Of a stretch of 57,733 nt of DNA, positions 35,077-43,575 are shown piece after piece. The stretch lies in contig JAFYVN010000001.1 in the NCBI GenBank assembly GCA_017549105.1, positions 1-57,733 on the forward strand. The letters run 5' to 3'. Source of the DNA: Clostridia bacterium. GTDB taxonomy: Bacteria; Bacillota; Clostridia; Oscillospirales; Acutalibacteraceae. Under the pieces are notes generated by a model, which was given only the letters and a program-made list of their open reading frames with translations, did not search any database and was not told the origin of the DNA. Each line of letters starts with the position of its first letter. The first letter of the stretch is position 1. The translations under genes were made by a program, and so were the position numbers.

Positions 35077-35105
35077 TTGTTTGCAGAATAATCAGATGAT
35101 ATAAT
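35077..35105 (+). promoter_or_regulatory. Promoter of the secreted metallophosphoesterase gene
   Basis: TTGTTT (35077-35082) and TATAAT (35100-35105) are separated by 17 bases, about 37 bases before the ATG. Confidence 0.65.
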
Positions 35106-35141
35106 ATAAAATGAAAATTTATACAAAAGGAGAATATACCT

Positions 35142-36326
35142 ATGAAAAAATTTGTTTCGGTTATGCTTGTTTTGGTTATGGCACTTGCAATGCTTCTTCC
35201 CGCAAGCGCATCTGTTCAGAACGCAGATAACAAGCTTCAGTTCAATGCAGACGGCAACTTCCGCATTATGCAGATTGCCGACATTCAGGACGGCCCCTTC
35301 CTTCTTGAAATCGTAAGAGATTTCTTCAAACACGTTATCCCCGCAGAAAAGCCCGACCTCATCGTCCTTACAGGCGACAACATTTCTGCAGGCGGTTCAT
35401 CAATCGGCATTCACGCAACTGACCTTCTTCTTGTTGAAACCGCTATCGACAGATTTATGTCAATCTTTGAAGAAAACGATGTTCCCGTCGCTGTTGTTTT
35501 CGGCAACCACGATGCAGAAGAAATTGTTACAAAAGAAGAGCAGATGGCATTTTATCAGAAATATGACAACTGCGTTGCAATCGACGAGGGCGACGATGTA
35601 TACGGTTGCGGTACATACAATCTGCCTATCTACTCATCAAAGGATGCAAGCAAGATTGCATACAATCTCTGGATGTTTGACTCAAATATGTATGACGAAG
35701 AAAACGGCGGCTACGACTACGTTCATAAGGATCAGATTGACTGGTATGTCAACAAATCAAACGAGCTCAAGGCTCAGAACGGCGGCAAGGTTGTTCCTTC
35801 AATGATGTTCCAGCACATTATCGTTAACGAAATTTACGATGCACTTCTCGAAGTTCCTGCAGGAACAAACGGTGCTGTTGAGCGCAACGGCAAATACTAC
35901 GCCTTCAACCCCGAAAACACAAAGTCAGGCATCGCTCTCAACGAAGCTCCCTGCCCCTCAACTATCAACGGCGGTCAGTTTGATGCTGTCAAGAACCAGG
36001 GCGACGTTGTTGCAATGTTCTTCGGTCACGACCATGTCAACAACTTTGTTGTTGAACACGAAGGCGTTGATCTTGTAAACACTCCCGGTGTCGGCTTCAG
36101 TTCATACGGCGACGAAAACAGAGGTGTTCGCATCATTGATATCAAAGAAGGTACAACCGACTACGAAACAAGGGTTGTTACTTACAAAGATTTCTATGAA
36201 GGCGACGCTGCTGCAGATGCACGTTTCGTGCTCTACGGAAGTGAATTTGACGTTGCAAACAGAATCGCAGCATTCTTTGAATATATCCTTCGTTCCGTTT
36301 CCGGCATCCTCGGACTTATAAAATAA
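35142..36326 (+). CDS. Secreted calcineurin-like metallophosphoesterase
   Basis: A signal peptide (1-24, ending LLPASAS) precedes a domain with all metal-site blocks: MQIADIQDGP, LTGDNIS, VFGNHDAEE, MFQHI and FFGHDHVNN. Length is 394. It resembles secreted phosphodiesterases of the Dcr2/YkoQ type. The substrate is unknown; location outside the cell and the neighbouring glycan enzymes suggest phosphate removal from a host or cell-wall phosphoester (inference). AAAGGAG precedes the ATG. A strong hairpin separates it from a related gene downstream. Confidence 0.88.
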   Translation: MKKFVSVMLVLVMALAMLLPASASVQNADNKLQFNADGNFRIMQIADIQDGPFLLEIVRDFFKHVIPAEKPDLIVLTGDNISAGGSSIGIHATDLLLVETAIDRFMSIFEENDVPVAVVFGNHDAEEIVTKEEQMAFYQKYDNCVAIDEGDDVYGCGTYNLPIYSSKDASKIAYNLWMFDSNMYDEENGGYDYVHKDQIDWYVNKSNELKAQNGGKVVPSMMFQHIIVNEIYDALLEVPAGTNGAVERNGKYYAFNPENTKSGIALNEAPCPSTINGGQFDAVKNQGDVVAMFFGHDHVNNFVVEHEGVDLVNTPGVGFSSYGDENRGVRIIDIKEGTTDYETRVVTYKDFYEGDAAADARFVLYGSEFDVANRIAAFFEYILRSVSGILGLIK

Positions 36327-36334
36327 ATTATAAT

Positions 36335-36369
36335 CGGCGCAGCCTGAAAATTGCTGCGCCGTTGATTTT
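36335..36369 (+). terminator. Terminator between the two metallophosphoesterase genes
   Basis: CGGCGCAGC (36335-36343) pairs with GCTGCGCCG (36353-36361), followed by TTGATTTT. The T-run is interrupted, so some read-through is likely. Confidence 0.7.
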
Positions 36370-36381
36370 GGGAGAAAAAAG

Positions 36382-37632
36382 ATGAAAAGAAAAATATTCC
36401 GCAGAATTTTTTCTGCATTTATGGCTCTGCTGATTGCTTTTATCGGCATCACAACTGTTATCACGGTTATCGGTCTTAATCAAAACCATAAAAAAGCCAA
36501 AAGCTTTTCGCCCGTTGAAACCGAAGAAATCAAAATTGAAAATGTCGGAAACGGAGTGTGGAATATTCATTCCGACCGTGAACTCAAAGTTATGCAGCTG
36601 ACCGATATCCACCTCGGTGGCGGCTGGATGAGCATAAAAAAAGATGCTATGGCACTCAATGCGGTTGCGGCAATGATACAGGCAGAAAAACCCGATTTCG
36701 TTGTTGCTTCGGGCGATATCGCTTATCCTGTGTTCTTCCAGGCAGGCACTTTAAACAACATGTCCGGCGCAAAGCTTTTTGCAGAGCTTATGGAGACTCT
36801 CGGGGTTTATTGGACTGCCTGCTACGGCAACCACGACACCGAGGCCTACAGCTATTACGGACGTGACGATATTACCGAACTTTACGAGCAGTATCCCCAT
36901 TGCCTTATGCGCAAAAGCGCTGAAGGGATTGACGGCTACGGCAATCAGGTGTTCAATATAGTTAACTCAGACGGAGTTATAACCCGCTCAATTTTCACCG
37001 TTGATTCGCATTCATATGTTGACGGTGACATCTTCGGCATTTTCTGGAAATACGACAGCGTTCACAAAAATCAGATTGAGTGGTACAGAAAAACCGTTGA
37101 AGCAAATAAGAAACACAACGAAATGAAGCTTCTTGAATCAAGCAACAGTGATTTTTCAGCGAACAACCCGACCGTATTCAATCCCAAATCAACGGTATTT
37201 CTTCACATCCCCTTTGCCGAATACAAAACAGCGTGGGATGAATATGTGGCAAACGGCTATGCCGACACAGAAAACGTTAAGTATAATTACGGTGCCGCAG
37301 GCGAAAAAGACCCTACAGTTTATCACGGCATTTACGAAGATGATTTCTTTGAAACAATGCTTGAGCTGAACAGCACAGACAGTGTTTTCTGCGGTCACGA
37401 CCACCTCAACAACTTCTCGCTGAATTATAAAGGCATTGACCTTGCATATTCACTGAGCGTGGATTATCTTGCTTATATCGGCATCAGCAAACTCGGCACT
37501 CAGAGAGGATGCACCGTTATGAACATCGCTCCCGACGGCACAATGGAAACCTCGATTGAAAACTATTATCAGGATAAATACGTTTCTCAGTACGAGAAAG
37601 AAGAAGTAACGATGCAGGAACTCGGGAAATAA
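36382..37632 (+). CDS. Membrane-anchored metallophosphoesterase
   Basis: The protein has a basic N-terminus and one uncleaved-looking membrane helix (about 10-31), so it is probably anchored with the enzyme outside. Metal-site blocks are MQLTDIHLGGG, ASGDIAYP, CYGNHDTEA, FLHIPFAEY and CGHDHLNNFS. It is a distant paralogue of the previous gene (416 residues). Substrate unknown. GGGAG lies 8 bases before the ATG. The PHP phosphatase gene follows after 17 bases. Confidence 0.87.
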   Translation: MKRKIFRRIFSAFMALLIAFIGITTVITVIGLNQNHKKAKSFSPVETEEIKIENVGNGVWNIHSDRELKVMQLTDIHLGGGWMSIKKDAMALNAVAAMIQAEKPDFVVASGDIAYPVFFQAGTLNNMSGAKLFAELMETLGVYWTACYGNHDTEAYSYYGRDDITELYEQYPHCLMRKSAEGIDGYGNQVFNIVNSDGVITRSIFTVDSHSYVDGDIFGIFWKYDSVHKNQIEWYRKTVEANKKHNEMKLLESSNSDFSANNPTVFNPKSTVFLHIPFAEYKTAWDEYVANGYADTENVKYNYGAAGEKDPTVYHGIYEDDFFETMLELNSTDSVFCGHDHLNNFSLNYKGIDLAYSLSVDYLAYIGISKLGTQRGCTVMNIAPDGTMETSIENYYQDKYVSQYEKEEVTMQELGK

Positions 37633-37649
37633 AATCAAAGGTGATAAAA

Positions 37650-38477
37650 ATGGCAATTTATAAAAACAGAACAGACCTTCATATGCACACATCAAGCTCA
37701 TTCGACGGCAATTATTCTGCCGAAGCGATGACAGAATCTGCTATCGACCACGAGCTTTCAACAATCGCATTTACCGATCATTTTGACGTTGATTTTTACG
37801 AAAGACATAATCTCGGCTTACGTCAGCAGACAAGCTACGAAGATATCTGCCTTGCAAAAGAAAAATATTCCGATAAAATCAACATCCTCAGAGGCATTGA
37901 AATGGGTCAGCCGACCTATGAAATCGCCCTTACCGAAAAATCGCTCGCAAAATATGAATACGATTTTGTTATCGGTTCAATCCACAATCTCAGAGAAATG
38001 CCCGATTTCGGTGATCTTAAATACAGAGAAATGCCGCTTGACGAGATTTATTCGTTGCTTGACAGATATTTTGAAGAGATGCTTCTTCTTGCAAAATGGA
38101 ACGGTTTTGATACCCTTGCGCATCTCACATATCCCATGCGTTATATTGTTCAGGCAGGCAGAAACGAGGTTGACCTCAGCCGCTATGACGAGATAACCGA
38201 TGAAATTTTCAAAACCCTCATCGCAAACGGCAAAGCTCTTGAAATCAATACCAGCGGACTTCGCCAGCCCATCGGCAAAACAATGCCCACTGAAAATTAT
38301 GTGCACCGTTTCAGAGAGCTCGGCGGCGAGTTTCTCACCCTCGGTTCAGACGCTCATTTTACCGAGCATACCGGAGCAGGAATCGACGAAGGCTATGCAA
38401 TTGCCGAAAGATGCGGCTTTGAGTATGTGACATATTTCAAAAACCGCAAACCCGTTCAGGTAAAAATAGAAAAATAA
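37650..38477 (+). CDS. PHP-domain phosphatase, histidinol-phosphatase (HisJ) type
   Basis: PHP metal-binding blocks are present: DLHMHTSSSFDG, FTDHFDVDF, IEMGQP, GSIHNLREMP and GSDAHFTEHTG. The 275-residue length and order fit HisJ-type histidinol phosphatases. No other histidine gene is near, and it follows two phosphoesterases, so a role in phosphate removal from another small metabolite is possible. The ATG at 37650 follows AAAGGTG by 6 bases. A terminator ends the unit. Confidence 0.85.
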   Translation: MAIYKNRTDLHMHTSSSFDGNYSAEAMTESAIDHELSTIAFTDHFDVDFYERHNLGLRQQTSYEDICLAKEKYSDKINILRGIEMGQPTYEIALTEKSLAKYEYDFVIGSIHNLREMPDFGDLKYREMPLDEIYSLLDRYFEEMLLLAKWNGFDTLAHLTYPMRYIVQAGRNEVDLSRYDEITDEIFKTLIANGKALEINTSGLRQPIGKTMPTENYVHRFRELGGEFLTLGSDAHFTEHTGAGIDEGYAIAERCGFEYVTYFKNRKPVQVKIEK

Positions 38478-38484
38478 TAACAAA

Positions 38485-38508
38485 AGAGCTGATTTTTCAG
38501 CTCTTTTT
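38485..38508 (+). terminator. Terminator of the phosphoesterase/PHP unit
   Basis: AGAGCTGA (38485-38492) pairs with TCAGCTCT (38497-38504), followed by TTTT. Confidence 0.85.
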
Positions 38509-38528
38509 CATTAAAAAACAGTAAAAAT

Positions 38529-38550
38529 AAAAAGTTCACAAAAAGTTCAC
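38529..38550 (+). repeat. Two 11-nt tandem repeats upstream of the sigma factor gene
   Basis: AAAAAGTTCAC occurs twice head to tail (38529-38539, 38540-38550), one helical turn apart, about 80-100 bases before the sigma gene. It could be a regulator site; no partner is evident. Confidence 0.4.
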
Positions 38551-38632
38551 AAAAAAATATATCACATTTTGTCGTTTTCAGGTGTATTATAGGTAAGGAT
38601 AATATCGGATATTATCGGAAGGGGGTTTTACT

Positions 38633-39139
38633 GTGTGTGCAGTGACCGCTCAATACAATGATGAATTACGGCATATTGAATATGCGGTTGAAAAATACAG
38701 TCAGATGCTTTTCCGTATCTGCTACAGCATTCTTAACAATAAGCACGATGCAGAGGATGCACTGCAGGAAACCTTTCTGCGCTATATGCTCAAAGCTCCG
38801 CTTTTCAAGGATTCCGAACATGAAAAAGCATGGCTGATAAAGGTTGCAACCAACATCAGTAAAAATATGTGCCGATTCAACGCCCGTCATGCTGCCGAAA
38901 ATTTTGATGACCTCAAAACAATCGGTATCAAAGACAGTGACAGGGATATTTTTGAACTCATAATGCACTTACCTTCAAAGTACAAAATTGTGCTTGATTT
39001 ATACTATATCGAGGGTTATAAGGCAAATGAAATCGCTGACATAACCAATACTTCACCCGTGACAGTGAGAAAACGTCTGCAGTACGGACGTAAACTTCTC
39101 AAAAAAGAACTTGAAAGGAATGATTTGAATGACACCTAA
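38633..39139 (+). CDS. ECF-type RNA polymerase sigma factor
   Basis: Region 2 is visible in YSQMLFRICYSILNNKHDAEDALQETFLRY (written in part: ILNNKHDAEDALQETF), and region 4 as YYIEGYKANEIADITNTSP with the helix-turn-helix VTVRKRLQYGRKLLKKEL. Region 3 is absent, as in extracytoplasmic-function sigma factors. Length 168. The start is GTG, 7 bases after AAGGGGG. The next small gene overlaps its end by 11 bases, the usual arrangement for an anti-sigma factor, but that partner is only 59 residues long. Confidence 0.88.
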   Translation: MCAVTAQYNDELRHIEYAVEKYSQMLFRICYSILNNKHDAEDALQETFLRYMLKAPLFKDSEHEKAWLIKVATNISKNMCRFNARHAAENFDDLKTIGIKDSDRDIFELIMHLPSKYKIVLDLYYIEGYKANEIADITNTSPVTVRKRLQYGRKLLKKELERNDLNDT

Positions 39140-39308
39140 CAGCATAGTCAACGAATACAAAAGGGTTATGTGCTGCGTTGATGTTGAAGATGCGGTGAAA
39201 CATCAGATCATCACAAATTGCGCCCGTTACAGCACAATGAAAAAACTCAGATCAGGCAAATACCGCCTCACTGTAGTAATCAAAGAAAACTCAACCGAAA
39301 AAATCTGA
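39129..39308 (+). CDS. 59-residue coupled protein, possible truncated anti-sigma factor
   Basis: The frame begins at an ATG that overlaps the sigma stop by 11 bases and reads MTPNSIVNEYKRVMCCVDVE to a TGA at 39308. It is hydrophilic and has no membrane segment. Position and the N-terminal helical look are those of an anti-sigma factor's cytoplasmic part, while the transmembrane and sensor parts are missing. It could be a soluble anti-sigma factor, a remnant, or unrelated. The terminator follows at 39339. I do not recognise a family. Confidence 0.6.
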   Translation: MTPNSIVNEYKRVMCCVDVEDAVKHQIITNCARYSTMKKLRSGKYRLTVVIKENSTEKI

Positions 39309-39338
39309 ATCCACTTCTCATCTCCTTGATTTTTTAAA

Positions 39339-39373
39339 GAACCGTCGCTGAAAATAAGCGGCGGTTCTTTTTT
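39339..39373 (+). terminator. Terminator of the sigma factor unit
   Basis: GAACCGTCGCT (39339-39349) pairs with AGCGGCGGTTC (39357-39367) with one G-T pair, followed by TTTTTT. Confidence 0.85.
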
Positions 39374-39443
39374 ATATAGAGACTTTAGTGTCAAAAAAAT
39401 TAAACCAAATTTATATAAAATTAACAAAACGGAGGGCAAAGTG

Positions 39444-40028
39444 ATGAAAGAACCCATGTTTTACAGGGTAATAAGACGTCCGCTCGGAGCCGCTTTCAAA
39501 GCAATCTTCAAACCCACCATCGTCGGAAAGCGCTACATTCCCGAAAGCGGAAGAATAATTCTCGCAGGTAACCATACAAACTATCTTGACTGCATTCTTG
39601 TAGGATGCGCAACCAAAAGATGCGTTCATTTTCTTGCCAAAGACGAACTGATGAAAGGACCGCTTAAAATTATTTTCAAAGGTCTTGGCATCATTCCCGT
39701 CAACAGAAGAACAAAAGATAAAGCGGCTTTCGAATCCGCAATCGCAACCCTCAATGACGAAAAGCTTATCGGCATTTTCCCCGAGGGTACAATCAACAGA
39801 ACCGACGATATTATTATGCCGTTCAAATTCGGTGCGGTAAAAATGTCACGAGATGCAAAGACGGATATCGTTCCGTTTGTTATCACCGGTAAATACAAGG
39901 CGTTTGAAAGAAGCGTAAAAATCAGATTCTTCGAACCCATAAAACCCAACGACAATCTTGAAGAAGCAAACAACAACCTTATGAAAATCGTTTCAGAAGA
40001 ACTTGAGAAGGAGAATATTAAAAAATGA
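39444..40028 (+). CDS. plsC: PlsC-type 1-acylglycerol-3-phosphate acyltransferase (first copy)
   Basis: PlsC adds the second acyl chain to lysophosphatidate. The HX4D motif is in GNHTNYLDC, the second block is GIIPVNRRTKD and the third is GIFPEGTINR, all in order and spacing. Length 194. The ATG at 39444 is 8 bases after GGAGG. It overlaps the second acyltransferase gene by 4 bases (ATGA), so the two are translated together. They lead into the activase/dehydratase genes that resemble plasmalogen synthase. Confidence 0.9.
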   Translation: MKEPMFYRVIRRPLGAAFKAIFKPTIVGKRYIPESGRIILAGNHTNYLDCILVGCATKRCVHFLAKDELMKGPLKIIFKGLGIIPVNRRTKDKAAFESAIATLNDEKLIGIFPEGTINRTDDIIMPFKFGAVKMSRDAKTDIVPFVITGKYKAFERSVKIRFFEPIKPNDNLEEANNNLMKIVSEELEKENIKK

Positions 40029-40648
40029 GTAAAAAGCCCGAAGAAAGAGAGCTTGGCTACAAAATTCTCACTCCGCTGATGAGAGTTGCATTCAAGCTTT
40101 TTTATTCGCCCGAAATCATCGGTGCAGAAAAAATCCCCAAGGATTCTTCAATCGTTATTGCAGGCAACCACAAGCACGTATATGACCAGTGCTTGACAAT
40201 TATGGCAACAAAAAGAGTTATTCATTATATGGCTAAAAAAGAATATTTTGACGGTTGGCTTGCTCCCCTTTTCAGAGCAGTAGGATGCATTCCCGTTGAC
40301 CGTTCAAGAAAAGACTTTTCGAGCGCAATGTCTGCAATGAAGGTTCTTAAAAAAGAAGGTGCAATCGGCATTTTCCCCGAAGGAACAAGAAACAAAACAG
40401 AAGATTTTCTTCTCCGTTTCAAGACGGGTGCCGTTTCAATGGCAAAGAAAACCGATTCATACATAGTTCCCTTTGGTCTGACAGGTGACTACACCTTCCG
40501 CAGCAAAAACCTTAAAATACGCTACGGTGAACCCTTCAAAGTAGGCGATATGACAATCGAAGAAGCAAACACAAAACTCCGCAACGAGGTTGAACGTCTT
40601 ATGCTCGAAAACCTCAGCGAAGAAAATGAAAACCGTAAACACGCATAG
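40025..40648 (+). CDS. plsC: PlsC-type acyltransferase (second copy)
   Basis: This 207-residue paralogue of the preceding enzyme has GNHKHVYDQC (HX4D), GCIPVDRSRKD and GIFPEGTRNK. All acyltransferase blocks are intact. The two copies differ throughout, so they may prefer different acyl chains or act on different lyso-lipids. Eleven bases separate its stop from the start of the next gene. Tandem acyltransferases before a lipid-modifying pair support a role in phospholipid remodelling. Confidence 0.9.
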   Translation: MSKKPEERELGYKILTPLMRVAFKLFYSPEIIGAEKIPKDSSIVIAGNHKHVYDQCLTIMATKRVIHYMAKKEYFDGWLAPLFRAVGCIPVDRSRKDFSSAMSAMKVLKKEGAIGIFPEGTRNKTEDFLLRFKTGAVSMAKKTDSYIVPFGLTGDYTFRSKNLKIRYGEPFKVGDMTIEEANTKLRNEVERLMLENLSEENENRKHA

Positions 40649-40659
40649 GAGAACAAAAG

Positions 40660-43563
40660 ATGAGAATAGGTATGGATGTCGGCTCAACCACTCTCAAGTG
40701 CGTTGCAATCGACGATAACAACAACATAGTTTATAAGGCATATGAGCGCCACTATTCAAAAATTGCAGAAAAAAGCGCTGCAATGCTTTCCGAAATTATA
40801 ACCAAACATCCCCAGTTTGAAAAATCTTCACTCACCGTTTCAGGCTCTGCAGGTATGGGCTTTGCAACAGCTCTCGGTCTTGAATTTGTTCAGGAAGTAT
40901 ACGCAACGAGAGTCAGCGTTTCCCGCCTTCTTCCCGGCACTGATGCTGTTATCGAGCTTGGTGGTGAGGATGCAAAAATCCTCTTTTTCACGGGCGGTGT
41001 TGAGGTAAGAATGAACGGCTCGTGCGCCGGCGGTACAGGTGCTTTCATCGATCAGATGGCTTCACTCCTCGGAGTTGATCCCACTCAGATGAACACTCTT
41101 GCCGAAAGCCACGAAAAGATTTATTCAATCGCTTCAAGATGCGGTGTTTTTGCAAAATCTGATATTCAGCCTCTGCTCAACCAGGGCGCAAGAAAGAACG
41201 ATATCGCCGCAAGTATTTTCACCGCAGTTGTCAATCAGACTGTTGCAGGTCTTTCTCAGGGCAGAAAGATTGAAGGCAATGTTGTTTACCTCGGCGGTCC
41301 TCTCTATTTCCTTTCAGAGCTTCGCAAGGCATTTGACAAGGGTCTCGGAGTAACCGGAACCTGCCCCGAAAACGGACTTTACTTCGTTGCACTCGGTGCG
41401 GCTTATTCATCCGAAGGCACTGTGCTTGATATGAAGGAAGTCAAAGAAAAAATCGCAAACGCAAAGGAAAGCGGCGAATACCTCGGCGCAACTCCCCTTT
41501 TTGCGGATGAAAAAGAATATAAAGAATTTGCCGTTCGTCACGCAAAGAACACCGTTGCAACCGATGTTAAAATTCAAAAAGGCGAAGAGGTTTATATCGG
41601 TATCGACGCAGGCTCAACAACCGTCAAGGCGGCTGTTATCAACAAAAACGGTGAAATCGTTACAAGCAGATATATGCCCAACAGCGGCGACCCCGTATCG
41701 CTCATCAAGAATTTCCTTGTAGAGTTTTATGAAGAATTCCCCGATGCTGTTGTTGCATCGAGCGCTGTTACCGGTTACGGTGAAGACATAATCAAGAACG
41801 CTTTTGCGGTTGATTTCGGTCTTGTCGAAACCGTTGCACACTTCACAGCTGCAAAGAAATTCAAGCCCGACGTTGATTTCATCATCGATATCGGCGGTCA
41901 GGACATCAAGTGCTTCAAAATCAGAAACAACGCAATCGACAACATCTTCCTCAACGAAGCGTGTTCATCGGGTTGCGGCTCCTTCCTTCAGACATTTGCT
42001 GCTGCATGGGGATACGGAATTGAGCAGTTCTCAAAGCTCGGTCTTTTTGCAGACAGACCCGTTGACCTCGGTTCACGCTGCACAGTCTTTATGAACTCAT
42101 CTGTTAAACAGGCACAGAAAGACGGCGCAACAATCGAAAACATTTCAGCAGGTCTTTCGATCAGCGTTGTCAAAAATGCACTCTATAAAGTTATCAGAGC
42201 ATCAAGTGCAGATGAACTCGGCAAAAACATAGTTGTTCAGGGCGGTACATTCCTCAACGATGCCGTACTCCGTGCATTCGAGCAGGAAATCGGCAGAGAT
42301 GTTGTGCGTCCCGCAATTTCGGGCATTATGGGTGCCTACGGTGCGGCTCTTTATTCTATGGAAAGAGCGACTTCAAAGAGCACTCTCATCTCCGCAAAAG
42401 AGCTTGAAAGCTTTGAGCACAAGGTTAAGGCTGTTACCTGCGGAAAGTGCAGCAACAACTGCCGTCTTACCGTCAACACCTTCTCCTCGGGCAGAAGCTT
42501 CATCGGTGGCAACAGATGCAGCAAGCCCCTCGCAAAGGCTAACACCAATGCGGGCGACAATATGTTTGACTACAAGCGTGAGCTTCTTTCAAAATACGCA
42601 CCCGTCAAGGGTAAGAGACCGACAATCGGTCTGCCGATGGGACTGAATATGTTTGAACTTCTTCCCTTCTGGCACACTTTCTTCACACAGCTCGGATTCG
42701 GAATCGCGCTCTCCGAAAAATCAACAAGAGAGCTTTACGTTTCGGGTCAGCACACAATTCCTTCGGATACCGTCTGCTACCCTGCAAAGCTTCTTCACGG
42801 TCACATTGAATCACTCCTCGCACAGAAGGTTGAAAATATTTTCTACCCTTGTATGACATACAACCTCAACGAAGATCTCGGCGACAATCACTATAACTGC
42901 CCCGTTGTTGCATATTATCCTGAGGTTATCCGTTCAAACGTAGGCGACCTTAAGAAAATCAATTTTATGTGGGATTACGTAGGTCTTCATAGACCCAAAG
43001 ATTTTGCAAAGAAAATCCACGGAATCCTCTGCGAACACTTCAGCGGAATTTCAAAATCCGAAGTCAAAGCGGCGGCAGACAAGGCATATACCGAATACAA
43101 CAGCTTTATGAACAGAATCCATGTCAAGGGTATGGAATATATTGAAAAAGCCAAGAAGGCTGACCGTCCCGTTATCGTGCTTTGCGGCAGACCCTATCAT
43201 CTTGACGAAGAAATCAACCACGGCATCGACAAGCTCATCTGCGAATGCGGTGCAACCGTTATCACCGAGGACAGCGTAAGTCCCCTTGTTGAAAAATTCC
43301 CCACAACCGTTCTCAACCAGTGGACCTATCATTCAAGACTCTATGCGGCGGCAAAATATGTTGCAAAAGCAAACGATAAGGACCTCAACATCGTTCAGCT
43401 TGTTTCATTCGGCTGCGGCGTTGACGCAATCACAACCGATGAAATGAGAACAATCCTCGAAAAAGACGGCAAAATTTATACCCAGATTAAAATTGACGAA
43501 ATCTCAAACCCAGGTGCGGTTAAAATCAGACTCCGCAGTCTGTTTGCTGCAACAGGAAGATAA
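40660..43563 (+). CDS. Double BadF-type activase fused to DUF2229; candidate plasmalogen synthase component
   Basis: Two ASKHA ATPase domains are present. The first (1-270) has DVGSTTLKCV, GGEDAKI, CAGGTGAFIDQM and SRCGVFAKSDI. The second (about 310-570) has GIDAGSTTVKAAV, GGQDIKCF, CSSGCGSFLQTF and SRCTVFMNSSVKQ. In each, the two cysteines that would hold a [4Fe-4S] cluster at a dimer interface are kept. The C-terminal 400 residues are DUF2229-like with CGKCSNNCRLTV. This is the architecture of 2-hydroxyacyl-CoA dehydratase activators and of the anaerobic plasmalogen synthase system described in Clostridium perfringens. Length 967. The lipid neighbours favour the latter. Confidence 0.8.
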   Translation: MRIGMDVGSTTLKCVAIDDNNNIVYKAYERHYSKIAEKSAAMLSEIITKHPQFEKSSLTVSGSAGMGFATALGLEFVQEVYATRVSVSRLLPGTDAVIELGGEDAKILFFTGGVEVRMNGSCAGGTGAFIDQMASLLGVDPTQMNTLAESHEKIYSIASRCGVFAKSDIQPLLNQGARKNDIAASIFTAVVNQTVAGLSQGRKIEGNVVYLGGPLYFLSELRKAFDKGLGVTGTCPENGLYFVALGAAYSSEGTVLDMKEVKEKIANAKESGEYLGATPLFADEKEYKEFAVRHAKNTVATDVKIQKGEEVYIGIDAGSTTVKAAVINKNGEIVTSRYMPNSGDPVSLIKNFLVEFYEEFPDAVVASSAVTGYGEDIIKNAFAVDFGLVETVAHFTAAKKFKPDVDFIIDIGGQDIKCFKIRNNAIDNIFLNEACSSGCGSFLQTFAAAWGYGIEQFSKLGLFADRPVDLGSRCTVFMNSSVKQAQKDGATIENISAGLSISVVKNALYKVIRASSADELGKNIVVQGGTFLNDAVLRAFEQEIGRDVVRPAISGIMGAYGAALYSMERATSKSTLISAKELESFEHKVKAVTCGKCSNNCRLTVNTFSSGRSFIGGNRCSKPLAKANTNAGDNMFDYKRELLSKYAPVKGKRPTIGLPMGLNMFELLPFWHTFFTQLGFGIALSEKSTRELYVSGQHTIPSDTVCYPAKLLHGHIESLLAQKVENIFYPCMTYNLNEDLGDNHYNCPVVAYYPEVIRSNVGDLKKINFMWDYVGLHRPKDFAKKIHGILCEHFSGISKSEVKAAADKAYTEYNSFMNRIHVKGMEYIEKAKKADRPVIVLCGRPYHLDEEINHGIDKLICECGATVITEDSVSPLVEKFPTTVLNQWTYHSRLYAAAKYVAKANDKDLNIVQLVSFGCGVDAITTDEMRTILEKDGKIYTQIKIDEISNPGAVKIRLRSLFAATGR

Positions 43564-43575
43564 GGCGGTGCAACT

